Positions 33,943-43,843 of a stretch of 64,000 nt of DNA are shown here, in pieces (positions within the stretch are counted from its first letter, which is position 1; the number at the start of each line of letters is the position of its first letter). This DNA is from JACKFE01 sp050248735. Its GTDB lineage: Bacteria; Nitrospirota; Nitrospiria; Nitrospirales; UBA8639. A program made the translations under genes and the position numbers. The notes beneath the pieces were generated by a model, which was given only the letters and a program-made list of their open reading frames with translations, did not search any database and had not been told where the DNA came from. The stretch lies in the NCBI GenBank assembly GCA_050248735.1, contig JBFWRU010000014.1:31423-95422 (forward strand), in the 5' to 3' direction.

Positions 33943-35220
33943 ATGGTCGAAGTCGCAGGATTTTTTATGATACGTAGGACGAAACCGATGCATGACCTAA
34001 GAACGCGGATGTCTTTCATGCTGTTCCCCGGATTGATCGTTCTGGGCCTGGGTCTCTCCGCCTGTCAACAAGAAAACGGACCGGCGTCGGCACCCCCCCC
34101 ACCCACGGTGGAAGTGGTGACGGTGACGACTCAGACCGTTACGGATGAACCGGAGTTTATCGGGCAAACGGAAGCGTTCCGGCCCGTGGAAATTCGATCT
34201 CAGGTCACGGGCATTATTAAACAAGTCTTTTTCACCGAAGGCCGAAACGTGAAAAAAGGAGACCGGCTGTATTTGATTGATCCGGTGCCGTTTAAAGGGG
34301 ACTACCTCAGCGCAAAAGCCAAGGTCACTCAAGCCCAGGCAAGGCTGGTTCAAGCGAATCAGGATTTAGCCAGGGTGAAACCTCTTCTGGAAGAACAAGC
34401 GGTCAGCCAAAAAGATGTGGATGATGCGGTGGCCGAACGGTTAGCCGCAAAAGCCGCCTTGGAGGCCGCACAGGGTGATTTGGTGAAATCGAGATTTGAT
34501 CTGGGGAACACGCTCATCACCGCTCCGGTCAATGGCCGGATCGGACGCAGCCGGTTTTATGAAGGGCGGTTGGTGTCTGCCCAGACGGATCTGCTGACCA
34601 CAATAGATCAGTTAGATCCCATGTATGTGAATGTGTCTGTTCCGGAAAGTTATCTGTTACGGCGGCGTCGAGAATTGGCAGAAAATAAAGTGCAACGACC
34701 GGATCTCTTTCAATTACGCGGGGTCATGACGTTTGCGGATGGCAGTGTCTATCCCCACGAAGGAAATTTGGATTTTGCAGACGTCGGGCTGCGCTCCGAA
34801 ACAGGCACCCTGCAGGGACGCTTTGTATTTCCCAATCCCGAGGGAGGATTTTCTCCGGGGCAATCCTATTTTTATCCCGGCCAGTTCGTGAAGATTCGTC
34901 TGACGGGCTATATCAGAACGGGGGCGATATTAATTCCACAACGTGCCGTCCAACAAGGCCCGAGAGGCACCTTTGTCAATGTGGTCGGTCCGGAAGACAA
35001 AATCGAAGTGCGTGAGGTGCAGGCCACAACCTGGAAGGGAAGTGACTGGCTGATTGAAGAGGGTCTTCAAGCCGGAGAACGAGTGGTTGTGGAGGGATTT
35101 CATCGCATTCAACCGGGTGTACAGGTCAACCCGATTCCGTTTCAAAATGGGAAATCCGGATCGGAAAGTTCAAATCATGAGCATTCCACAGATTCTGAAC
35201 CCGCACAGGAGAAACCGTGA
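33943..35220 (+). CDS. RND efflux periplasmic adaptor (membrane fusion lipoprotein)
   Basis: A 425-residue HlyD/AcrA-type adaptor. A lipobox LGLSAC puts the lipidated cysteine near residue 41. The barrel-sandwich (VEIRSQVTGIIKQVFFTEGRNVKKGDRLYLID), the long alpha-hairpin coiled coil (about residues 120-190) and the second lipoyl half (ITAPVNGRIGRSRFYEGRLVSAQTDLLTTI) are clear, followed by beta-barrel and membrane-proximal domains. It links the inner-membrane pump with the outer-membrane channel encoded next. Start is uncertain: Met1, Met9 (33967) or Met16 (33988). The last codon overlaps the start of the pump gene (GTGA). Confidence 0.93.
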   Translation: MVEVAGFFMIRRTKPMHDLRTRMSFMLFPGLIVLGLGLSACQQENGPASAPPPPTVEVVTVTTQTVTDEPEFIGQTEAFRPVEIRSQVTGIIKQVFFTEGRNVKKGDRLYLIDPVPFKGDYLSAKAKVTQAQARLVQANQDLARVKPLLEEQAVSQKDVDDAVAERLAAKAALEAAQGDLVKSRFDLGNTLITAPVNGRIGRSRFYEGRLVSAQTDLLTTIDQLDPMYVNVSVPESYLLRRRRELAENKVQRPDLFQLRGVMTFADGSVYPHEGNLDFADVGLRSETGTLQGRFVFPNPEGGFSPGQSYFYPGQFVKIRLTGYIRTGAILIPQRAVQQGPRGTFVNVVGPEDKIEVREVQATTWKGSDWLIEEGLQAGERVVVEGFHRIQPGVQVNPIPFQNGKSGSESSNHEHSTDSEPAQEKP

Positions 35221-38200
35221 GTTCCCACTTCTTTATTGATCGACCGATCTTCGCCTCCGTGATCTCTATCGTAATCGTAGTGGTCGGACTGGTGTCGCTT
35301 CAGATTCTTCCGATTGCGCAATTTCCGGAAATCACGCCGCCTGTGGTTCAAATTGAAGCCGACTATCCCGGAGCCAGCGCCGAAGTGGTCGCTGAGGCCG
35401 TGGCGCGTCCCATCGAAGTTCAGCTTCCGGGCATCGACAATCTCCTTTATTACGATTCCTCCAGTACCAATGACGGACATATGACGATCCGATTGACCTT
35501 TGAAATCGGAACGGATGTGGATATCGCCCAGGTTCAAACCCAGAATCGTCAACGACTGGCCGAACCACAGCTTCCCCCGGAGGTCGTCCGACAGGGCATC
35601 ACCGTCAAAAAAGTGTCTCCGGATCTGCTGGCCGTGATTGCGCTCAGTTCCAATGATCCCCGTCAGGATACGGTCTTTCTCTCAAATTTTGCGATCCTTC
35701 GGATCGTGGATAATATCAAGCGGCTTCCCGGGGTAGGGGATGCCACGATCTTTGGAGGCCAAAACTATTCGATGCGGTTGATTCTGGATCCGATCAGGAT
35801 GGCTCAACTTGATGTAACGCCTACTGATATTGCGAATGTTGTGCGCGAACAAAATCGGGATTTTCCTGCCGGACGGATTGGACGTGAACCGGCCCCTCCA
35901 GGGACGGAGATGACCATTCCTGTGATTACTCAAGGACGATTTAGCGAAGCTAAGGAATTCGAGGAGATGATTGTCCGGGCCTTTCCCGATGGCTCCATGG
36001 TGCGATTGGGCGAAGTGGCCACGGTCGAACTCGGAGCCCAGTCGTATGACCTGGAGGGACGGTGGAATGGCAAACCCAATGTGTTTCTTCTGACGTTTCT
36101 GTCGCCGGGAGCCAATGCCCTGGAAACCGTGAAACGGATTCGGGAGGAGATGCAGAGCCTGACCAATATTTTTCCGGCTGGAGTCTCATACGATATTCCC
36201 TACGATACGACCCGGTTTATCGAGGTCTCGATCCAGCAGGTGGTGAAAACGCTGGGCGAAGCTTTGATTTTGGTTATTCTGGTTGTTTACCTTTTTCTTC
36301 AGAGTTGGCGTGCCACGGTCATTCCGGCGGTGGCCGTTCCCGTGTCATTGATCGGCACGTTCGCCGGTATGGTGGCCCTTGGGTTTTCCATAAATACGCT
36401 GACCCTCTTCGGCATGGTGTTGGCCATCGGGATTGTGGTGGATGATGCCATCGTGGTAGTGGAAAACGTGGCCCGTCACATCCAGGAGGGGCAACGGCCG
36501 AGAGAAGCCGCCAAATTGGCTATGACGGAAGTCACCGGACCGGTCATTGCGCTGGTCGTGGTCCTGGCTGCGGTCTTTCTGCCCGTAGCCTTTCTGGGGG
36601 GCATTACCGGTGAACTTTATCAGCAGTTTGCAATCACCATTACACTCTCCGTGGTTCTTTCCGGAATTGTGGCTCTGACGCTCAGCCCTGCGCTCTGTGC
36701 GTTGATTCTTAAGCCGGATCAGGAAGGACAATCACGTTTCTGGCAAATTTTTAATCGGGGATTTGACTGGACGCAGAACCGTTATGTAGGGACGGTCGGA
36801 ACGATTCTCAAACATTCAGTGTTGTCGCTTGCTATTTTTGGAGTGTTGCTGTTTGTCAGCGGTGGACTGTTTCAAGCCCTTCCGTCCAGTTTTTTGCCCG
36901 AAGAGGATCAAGGTTATTTTATCTCGATTATTCAATTGCCAGATGGTGCCTCGAAACAGCGAACGATTGAGGTGTTGAATAAAGTGGAAAAGTATTTTCT
37001 CTCGGTTCCTGAGGTACATTCGACGGATGCACTTGCCGGGCAAAATTTTGTCTTTAACACGCGAGGCGCCAATCAAGCGACCATGTTTGTGCCGCTGCAT
37101 CATTGGGATGACCGCATTCGACCCGATCAACATGTCAAAACGCTCATCGGAAACGCCTTTCAAAAGTTTGCGGAGATTCCCGAAGCCTTGATCCTGGCTT
37201 TTAACGCGCCCTCGATCCGAGGGTTAGGCGCCACCGGAGGGTTCTCGCTTCAATTGCAGGATCCCAGCGGCGGAGATTTCAAAAAATTTGCCTCTGTGAC
37301 GCAAGACTTCGTCAAGAAAGCGCAAGAGGACCCGGCCATTGGAGCTGTGGGAACCAGTTTTCGGGTGACGGCTCCCCGTCTGTATGCCCGGGTGGATCGT
37401 GAGCGAGCCAAAGCTTTAGGAGTACCCATTTCCGAAGTGTTCGATACCCTTCAAGCCTATTTCGGGAATTTGTACATTAATGATTTCATTAAATTTGGAC
37501 GGGTCTATCGAGTGCAAACCGAAGCCTTGCCTGAATTCCGGTCGAATCCGAATGACATTACGAACATCTATGTGCGGGCTCAGAATGCCAAGGGCTCGAC
37601 GATGATTCCGCTCAATACGGTCGTCAGCACCGAGTTTACCAGTGGGCCCGATACGGTGACGCATTTCAATGGATTCAATACTGCTACCGTATTGGGTGCG
37701 GCTGCCCCAGGGTATAGTTCAGGAGAGGCACTTGATGCGCTGGAACGACTGGCTCAGGAGATATTGATTCCACAGGGGTACGATATCGATTGGAGCGGCA
37801 TTTCCTTTCAGGAACGCAAGACCGGAACGGAGTCCATCTTTGCTTTTGCCTTCGGCCTGCTGATGGTCTTCCTGGTTCTTGCGGCGCTCTATGAAAGTTG
37901 GTCGGTTCCCTTTGCGGTGATTCTGGCGGTTCCGTTCGGCATCTTCGGGGCGTTGTCCGCGGTTTGGCTTCGGGGGCTGAGCAACGACATTTATTTTCAG
38001 ATCGGATTAGTGACCTTGATTGGACTGGCGGCACGGAATGCGATTCTCATCGTGGAGTTCGCCAATCATCGCTATGAAAGTGGTATGCCGCTTGTAGAGG
38101 CCGCGTTAGAGGCCGTCCGTCTGCGATTCCGTCCCATTATCATGACTTCCATGGCGTTTATTTTAGGCGTGGTGCCTCTGGTGATGGCTACTGGAGCGGG

Positions 38201-38387
38201 CGCGGCCAGTCGACAATCCATCGGAACCGGCGTGTTCGGGGGGATGGTGGCAGCTACCTTTCTGGCGATCTTTTTTGTACCCCTGTTTTTTGTGCTCATC
38301 AGACGGCTCGGGCAACGGATGAAAGGGAATGCGGCTGATGTTCCCGCTGACGATCCGGCAGAACCCGTTTTGAAAGGGGAGCCGTAA
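35217..38387 (+). CDS. RND multidrug efflux pump, AcrB/MexB-type (HAE1 family)
   Basis: A 1056-residue proton-driven transporter of the inner membrane. Family marks include the N-terminal SSHFFIDRPIFASVISIVIVVVGLVSL helix, LPIAQFPEITPP, ATIFGGQNYSMRLILDP, the TM4 acidic pair in GIVVDDAIVVVENVARH, GRVYRVQTEALPEFR in the docking region and GLAARNAILIVEFA in TM10-TM11. Length is standard. It starts with GTG overlapping the adaptor stop (GTGA) and ends one base before the outer-membrane channel gene, so the three form a translationally linked AcrAB-TolC-like pump. Position in the DoxX/pirin operon suggests export of aromatic or quinone-like compounds, an inference. Confidence 0.95.
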   Translation: MSSHFFIDRPIFASVISIVIVVVGLVSLQILPIAQFPEITPPVVQIEADYPGASAEVVAEAVARPIEVQLPGIDNLLYYDSSSTNDGHMTIRLTFEIGTDVDIAQVQTQNRQRLAEPQLPPEVVRQGITVKKVSPDLLAVIALSSNDPRQDTVFLSNFAILRIVDNIKRLPGVGDATIFGGQNYSMRLILDPIRMAQLDVTPTDIANVVREQNRDFPAGRIGREPAPPGTEMTIPVITQGRFSEAKEFEEMIVRAFPDGSMVRLGEVATVELGAQSYDLEGRWNGKPNVFLLTFLSPGANALETVKRIREEMQSLTNIFPAGVSYDIPYDTTRFIEVSIQQVVKTLGEALILVILVVYLFLQSWRATVIPAVAVPVSLIGTFAGMVALGFSINTLTLFGMVLAIGIVVDDAIVVVENVARHIQEGQRPREAAKLAMTEVTGPVIALVVVLAAVFLPVAFLGGITGELYQQFAITITLSVVLSGIVALTLSPALCALILKPDQEGQSRFWQIFNRGFDWTQNRYVGTVGTILKHSVLSLAIFGVLLFVSGGLFQALPSSFLPEEDQGYFISIIQLPDGASKQRTIEVLNKVEKYFLSVPEVHSTDALAGQNFVFNTRGANQATMFVPLHHWDDRIRPDQHVKTLIGNAFQKFAEIPEALILAFNAPSIRGLGATGGFSLQLQDPSGGDFKKFASVTQDFVKKAQEDPAIGAVGTSFRVTAPRLYARVDRERAKALGVPISEVFDTLQAYFGNLYINDFIKFGRVYRVQTEALPEFRSNPNDITNIYVRAQNAKGSTMIPLNTVVSTEFTSGPDTVTHFNGFNTATVLGAAAPGYSSGEALDALERLAQEILIPQGYDIDWSGISFQERKTGTESIFAFAFGLLMVFLVLAALYESWSVPFAVILAVPFGIFGALSAVWLRGLSNDIYFQIGLVTLIGLAARNAILIVEFANHRYESGMPLVEAALEAVRLRFRPIIMTSMAFILGVVPLVMATGAGAASRQSIGTGVFGGMVAATFLAIFFVPLFFVLIRRLGQRMKGNAADVPADDPAEPVLKGEP

Positions 38388-38388
38388 G

Positions 38389-39801
38389 ATGCGATCCGTT
38401 GCCGGTATCCTGCTCTTTGCCGTGCTGAGCGTATCCTGTGCCATGGGGCCGGATTACACCAGGCCGGATATCGAAACGTCCGACACATTCCGGATGTCGG
38501 ATACGGAAGGGGAGTCGATTGCCAATTTACCCTGGTGGGAACTGTTGCAGGATGAGGAATTGCAACGTCTCATTGAACGGGCATTGATTGAAAACAACGA
38601 TCTTAAAGTGGCTGTGGCCAGTGTGGAGGAATTTCAGGCCAGGCTGTATACGGCCCGTACCGATTTCATTCCCCAGGCCGATATGAACACGAATGCTCCG
38701 GTCTTTGGTCGATTGAATGGATTTTCGGCACCGGGGTTTGCCTCACCCTTTAGTTATTTCGGACAAGGCAATCTAAATTGGGAACTGGATATCTGGGGAC
38801 GTATCCGACGATCCACGGAAGCGGCTCGGGCCGAAATGATGGTGCGAGAGGAAAACCGGCGGGCGGTGGTCCTGCAACTGGTCAGTGGAGTGGCACAGTC
38901 GTATTTTGACCTGTTGCAATTCGACATGCAGTTAGACATCGCCAGACGGACCCTCCTGTCCTGGGAAGAATCGGTCAATATTGCCCGTGCCCGACTACGG
39001 CAAGGGGTGAGTTCCAAGCTGGATGCGGACCAGTTCGAGGCGGAACGGGCCAACGCCGCCGCTCGAGTCGCAGAACTGGAAAGACAAATGGTTCAAAAAG
39101 AAAACGAGTTGAGTGTGCTATTGGGAAATAATCCGATTCCGATACCCCGGGGACGTTCCCTCACGGAACAGGTGTTCCCACCTGAGGTTCCGGCCGGGCT
39201 GCCCTCCGAACTGCTCCAACGTCGCCCGGATATCCTTCAGGCGGAACAAGCCCTTGTGGCTGCCACGGCAAGAATCGGAGCTACCAAAGCGGCGCGGTTT
39301 CCCAGGCTTTCGATTACGGGTCTGCTTGGTGTGGCCAGTCCTCAGCTTTCCAATTTGTTGGATGGAGGAAATGAATTCGGAAAAGCGGGCTTGGGGTTGG
39401 CCGGTCCCATTTTGAATGCCGAGACGCTGGGCTTTGAACAGCAGGCGGTCGAAGCACAGGCCAAGCAAGTATTGGCTCAATACGAGCAGACCATTCTTGT
39501 GGCATTTCAAGAAGTGGAGGATGCCTTGGTGGCGGTTCGCACGGTTGGTACCCAACGCAAAGCCCAGGAAGATCAAGTGACCGCCCTCCGGTCGGCCCTG
39601 CATCTGGCCAGTCTTCGCTACAAAGGCGGCATCACGAGTTATATCGATGTGCTGATTGCGAAACGAAATTTATTTGATGCCGAGCTGGCTCTCACGGATA
39701 CACATCGTCTTCATTTGGTGTCGGTGGTGCAGTTATACAAAGCGTTAGGTGGCGGATGGTCCCCTGAAGGGCCTTCCCGAGATATGGAGAAAAAAACGTG
39801 A
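38389..39801 (+). CDS. RND efflux outer-membrane channel lipoprotein (OprM/NodT family)
   Basis: A 470-residue TolC-superfamily channel. The signal peptide ends in LSVSCAMGPDYTRP, the lipobox and GPDY motif of OprM-type lipoproteins. Two OEP repeats follow: LPWWELLQDEELQRLIERALIENNDLKVAVASVEEF with WELDIWGRIRRSTEAARAE, and LLQRRPDILQAEQALVAATARIGATKAARFPRLSITG with a second helical hairpin ending SLRYKGGITSYIDVLIAKRNLFDAEL. It begins one base after the pump gene and is the last gene of the operon. The following 300 bases hold no gene. Confidence 0.93.
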   Translation: MRSVAGILLFAVLSVSCAMGPDYTRPDIETSDTFRMSDTEGESIANLPWWELLQDEELQRLIERALIENNDLKVAVASVEEFQARLYTARTDFIPQADMNTNAPVFGRLNGFSAPGFASPFSYFGQGNLNWELDIWGRIRRSTEAARAEMMVREENRRAVVLQLVSGVAQSYFDLLQFDMQLDIARRTLLSWEESVNIARARLRQGVSSKLDADQFEAERANAAARVAELERQMVQKENELSVLLGNNPIPIPRGRSLTEQVFPPEVPAGLPSELLQRRPDILQAEQALVAATARIGATKAARFPRLSITGLLGVASPQLSNLLDGGNEFGKAGLGLAGPILNAETLGFEQQAVEAQAKQVLAQYEQTILVAFQEVEDALVAVRTVGTQRKAQEDQVTALRSALHLASLRYKGGITSYIDVLIAKRNLFDAELALTDTHRLHLVSVVQLYKALGGGWSPEGPSRDMEKKT

Positions 39802-40131
39802 TGCACGAGTCGGAGAAATGGTCTTGACAGGGTATTCCTTGCGGTCCCTCTGCTCCGTACGCGCATTTTTAGGCTTCGAGCAAGGGTTTTTGACAGTTTG
39901 ACATTCCGAGGATAGTCAAGATAGTAGTATCCTCCGTTTGTTTGTTAATAATTGTGACTCTGAAATTGAAGTGTTCGATGAAGAGGCGTGTCTATGTGTT
40001 CTCGCCGAACGGTAAACAAAGTTGGAATATTTTGACGACTTTGGTAAAAACTTGTATGCATTCACGACGTTTGACGAGATGACGGAGCCTACGCCTTTTC
40101 CTTGAAATTCACCAAGATTGCACAGCACCCC
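39802..40131. other. Intergenic region before the hybrid kinase
   Basis: No gene or clear terminator hairpin is seen. Frames on either strand lack ribosome binding sites. It should contain the promoter of the hybrid sensor kinase. Confidence 0.4.
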
Positions 40132-43100
40132 ATGCCCATTCAAGAGCCTGATATGACGCAGGAGGCTAAGCCTGGCGAAACGGGCACGGTTCCTAATGAA
40201 TTTGAGAACCAGGGAAAAGAGAAAGGCGGACTTGAAACCCGATTTCTCCATAGAATCATAGAACTAAACGAAGACCCCTTAGTTGTTTGTGATGCGGCAG
40301 GAATTATCATTGGTGTCAGCCGGGCCGTAAAAATTGACTCTCACCATCAGGGGTTACATCGGCCATTTGATGAAATCTTTCATCTGTCCTACTCCAACGG
40401 GAAACAGCTGTCCCGAACCACCGCTTCCTCCATCCTAAGTCGAAACTTGATCACACAGGTTCTCAAGGGAGAGACATTATCCGGGGAAACGGTGTATCTC
40501 AAAAAACAAGATGGAACAATTGCACAGATTCTGTTCAGTGCTCACCCGATATTAGACGAAGGCCGGAAGATTCTGGGTGGAATTGTGACATTGAAGGATA
40601 TCGATTTGCAGAAAGGTGCCGACCATATTCTGCAACGCCACAATGAGGTGCTCGAACAAATTATCAATGGTAATTCTCTTCCGGTTATTCTGGAAAAGCT
40701 CTGTCTGGAAATTGAGCATTATTTCGGTTCCGGTGTGTTGGCCTCTATTCTTCTGTTGACTGAGGAAGGCCGTCGGCTTCGACATGGTGCAGGCCCGTCC
40801 CTTTCCGAAAACTACAAGCAAGCGATTGATGGCATGACCATAGGCCCTGAGGTAGGTTCCTGTGGTGCGGCGGCCTATCTGAGACAGCCTGTTATTGTTC
40901 CGGATATTTCCACGCATCCGAATTGGGCGAATTATAAGGATTTGGCCGAGAGACACGGGTTACGGGCATGCTGGTCCATGCCGATTTTGGCAAGAGACGG
41001 TCGGGTGCTGGGCACCTTTGGTCTGTATTATACCGTTCCCCGAGGACCGACGGATGAAGAAAGAGGGTTTGTGGAATTTCTTGCGCATTCCGCCTCCATT
41101 GCTATTGATAAAGTGCAGGCTCAGGAACGGCTCCAGCAGCAGGCGCATGCATTGGAGATGGTGAATCGAATCGGCAGTACGTTGGCAGCGGAATTGAATT
41201 TAGAAAAACTGGTTCAATTCGTGACGGATGCCTGTTGCGAATTATCCGGGGCGGAATTCGGGGCGTTTTTTTATAAGGTGGTGAATGAGGAGGGAGAATC
41301 CTTACTCTTATATACGGTTTCCGGGGCCCCGCGCGAAGCGTTTGAACACTTTCCCATGCCAAGAAACACCCCTATTTTCGCTTCGACATTTTCAGGTGAG
41401 GCTGTCGTTCGAATCGCCGACGTGACGGCCGATCCACGGTATGGACAGATGCCTCCCTATCACGGCATGCCGCCCGGCCATCCTCCCGTCAGGAGCTATC
41501 TGGCCGTTCCGGTGGTCTCCCGTTCCGGTGAAGTTCTTGGAGGATTATTTTTCGGCCATGCACAGGCTAATGTGTTTTCCCTCAAGGTCGAAACCATGGT
41601 GACGGGCATCGCCTCTCAGGCTGCGATTGCGATTGATAATGCCCGCTTGTACCAATCCGCTCAAGCGGAAATTGAACAGCGAAAACACGCCTCAAAGAAT
41701 CTGAGACGTTTGGCCTCCATTGTCGAATCTTCGCAGGATGCCATTTATAGCCTCAATATGGACGGTCTGATCAACAGTTGGAACAATGGAGCGGAAAGGA
41801 TATATGGGTATACCGCTTCCGAAATGAATAATCGGTCGTTCTCCAGTCTTCTTCCTCTGGAATCACGAGCGGACCCCGCTTTACAGTTAACCCATCTTTT
41901 GAAAACAAACGGAGATACTATTCAGGAATCGCTCCGGATGAAAAAGAATGGGTTGGTTTTTCCAGTCTCCTTTTCGACTTCTTCAATTGCAGACGAGAAT
42001 GGAGTTTTGATTGGCTACTCCTTGATTGAACGAGATATTTCCGAACAAGAACGAATTCGAAAAGCCCTACAGGCAAGTGAAAGTCGGCTCCAGGCCATAT
42101 GGGAAAATTCTCCAACTGTGAAATTTGTGAAAGATTTAGACGGAAAGTATCAGCTGATTAATAAACGGTTTGAAACCATTTTCCAATTACCCCGTGACGC
42201 CATTCTTGGAAAGACGGATTTTGAATTAATGAACCCCGTTGATGCCAGATGCCTACGTGCCAATGACCAGGCGATTCTCGAATCCCGCACCTCTCAAGAA
42301 TTTGAAGAGCAGCTGCGACTTCCGGACGGGGTCCATACCTATTTATCGGTAAAATTCCCCTTATACGATGTCCGGGGAGCTCCCTATGCTGTATGTGGGA
42401 TTGGGACCGATATTACCGAGAGAAAACGGGCGGAACAGTCCCTGCAAGAATTAAACGATTCCCTGGAACAACGGGTGGCGGATCGGACTCGTGATCTGTT
42501 GGTGTACCAGGAAAATCTACGGGCCATGACTTCAGAGTTGATGGTGACTGAACAGCGGGAACGGCGACGATTGTCTACCGAACTGCATGATTATCTGGCG
42601 CAATTGCTTGTCGTGTGTCGGATGAAATTGGCGCAGGCCACAAATGACGAGAAGGTTCCCTTGTTGAAAGCCAATTTAGAGGAAATCGATAAAATCCTTT
42701 CCGACTCTCTTTCCTATACGCGCACCCTGATCGCCGAACTGAGTCCCTCCATCCTCTATGAACTAGGGCTCGTGCCCGCGCTAAAATGGTTAGCTCAGCA
42801 GATGGAGCGCCATGGTCTGCGTGTCCGGGTCCAACATGATGACCAGACCCTACAGCTTTCAGAGGACCAGGGTATATTTGTTTTTCAGGCCGTTCGCGAA
42901 TTGCTCTTTAATATCATCAAACATTCCGGTGTGAGCGAAGCGACCGTTTCTCTCGATGGTTGCGCCGACCAAGAACTTCAGGTCTTGGTTCAGGATGCCG
43001 GGATGGGTTTTCAGTCCTCGGTGAATTTAGCAGACGACACCCAACCTGGAAAATTTGGGCTGTTTAGTATTAGAGAGCGAGCGGAGGCGCTTGGCGGTCA

Positions 43101-43623
43101 TTTTCATATCGAATCCGCACCAGGGAAGGGAACGCGGGCTACCCTCTTGGTTCCGCTTCAGTCGCTTCCATTAACGGTTTTATCGAACCCAGGTTCCTCA
43201 AAAAATCCAAAGCCTTTCCATCTATCAGCGAAAGGCCATGTCAGGATGAAAGTCGTTCGCATTCTTCTGGTTGATGATCATGCCATGATTCGTCAAGGAA
43301 TCCGGACGCTGTTGGAACACCATGAAGATTTTGTCATTGTGGGAGAAGCCAACGATGGAGAAGAAGCTCTGGAGGTGGCCAAACTGGTCCTTCCCGATGT
43401 TGTGGTGATGGATGTCAACATGCCGAAGATCAATGGCATCGAGGCGACGAAGCGGCTTACTCAAGAACACCCTTCAATCAGGGTCATCGGATTGTCGGTT
43501 CATGAGGACAAGCAGATCGAAAAAATACTGCTCGAAGCCGGGGCCGCCATGTATGTGACCAAAGGGAGTGTCGCCAGCCAATTGGTCGAGGCCATCCGAC
43601 AGGTCGTGAATCAAATTTCCTAA
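40132..43623 (+). CDS. Large hybrid sensor histidine kinase (PAS-GAF-GAF-PAS-PAS-HisKA_3-HATPase-REC)
   Basis: A soluble, 1163-residue hybrid kinase. An N-terminal PAS domain (about 40-150) is followed by two GAF domains (about 190-340 and 350-510), two PAS domains (about 530-640 and 660-770) and a short coiled coil. The NarX-type dimerisation/phosphoacceptor box is TEQRERRRLSTELHDYLAQLLV with H819. The HATPase follows (QAVRELLFNIIKHSG, GKFGLFSIRERAEALGG). The C-terminal REC domain (ILLVDDHAMIRQGIRTLLEHH, phosphoacceptor D1094 in VVMDVNMPKINGIEATKRL) looks like a NarL-type receiver without the LuxR DNA-binding domain. Start is uncertain (TTG 40102, ATG 40132 or ATG 40153). The protein at 48272 has the same kinase-REC half. 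Confidence 0.9.
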   Translation: MPIQEPDMTQEAKPGETGTVPNEFENQGKEKGGLETRFLHRIIELNEDPLVVCDAAGIIIGVSRAVKIDSHHQGLHRPFDEIFHLSYSNGKQLSRTTASSILSRNLITQVLKGETLSGETVYLKKQDGTIAQILFSAHPILDEGRKILGGIVTLKDIDLQKGADHILQRHNEVLEQIINGNSLPVILEKLCLEIEHYFGSGVLASILLLTEEGRRLRHGAGPSLSENYKQAIDGMTIGPEVGSCGAAAYLRQPVIVPDISTHPNWANYKDLAERHGLRACWSMPILARDGRVLGTFGLYYTVPRGPTDEERGFVEFLAHSASIAIDKVQAQERLQQQAHALEMVNRIGSTLAAELNLEKLVQFVTDACCELSGAEFGAFFYKVVNEEGESLLLYTVSGAPREAFEHFPMPRNTPIFASTFSGEAVVRIADVTADPRYGQMPPYHGMPPGHPPVRSYLAVPVVSRSGEVLGGLFFGHAQANVFSLKVETMVTGIASQAAIAIDNARLYQSAQAEIEQRKHASKNLRRLASIVESSQDAIYSLNMDGLINSWNNGAERIYGYTASEMNNRSFSSLLPLESRADPALQLTHLLKTNGDTIQESLRMKKNGLVFPVSFSTSSIADENGVLIGYSLIERDISEQERIRKALQASESRLQAIWENSPTVKFVKDLDGKYQLINKRFETIFQLPRDAILGKTDFELMNPVDARCLRANDQAILESRTSQEFEEQLRLPDGVHTYLSVKFPLYDVRGAPYAVCGIGTDITERKRAEQSLQELNDSLEQRVADRTRDLLVYQENLRAMTSELMVTEQRERRRLSTELHDYLAQLLVVCRMKLAQATNDEKVPLLKANLEEIDKILSDSLSYTRTLIAELSPSILYELGLVPALKWLAQQMERHGLRVRVQHDDQTLQLSEDQGIFVFQAVRELLFNIIKHSGVSEATVSLDGCADQELQVLVQDAGMGFQSSVNLADDTQPGKFGLFSIRERAEALGGHFHIESAPGKGTRATLLVPLQSLPLTVLSNPGSSKNPKPFHLSAKGHVRMKVVRILLVDDHAMIRQGIRTLLEHHEDFVIVGEANDGEEALEVAKLVLPDVVVMDVNMPKINGIEATKRLTQEHPSIRVIGLSVHEDKQIEKILLEAGAAMYVTKGSVASQLVEAIRQVVNQIS

Positions 43624-43843
43624 GCCTTTTCGTATAGTGCCTTCCGAGAATCATCATAGACGGCTTCATGAAGGCAAAGCCTGACAGTAAAATTCGAATT
43701 GATCCTTGGATAATGTTCTCTCATACTATCGGGATCATCATAGATGAGCCTCCGGTACGACCTGGTATAAAAGAAGGCCCCATTTCATCATTTTCTGAAC
43801 GACAACATTCAAGTCAATCACGGTACGCTTTTGAGCCTTTTAA

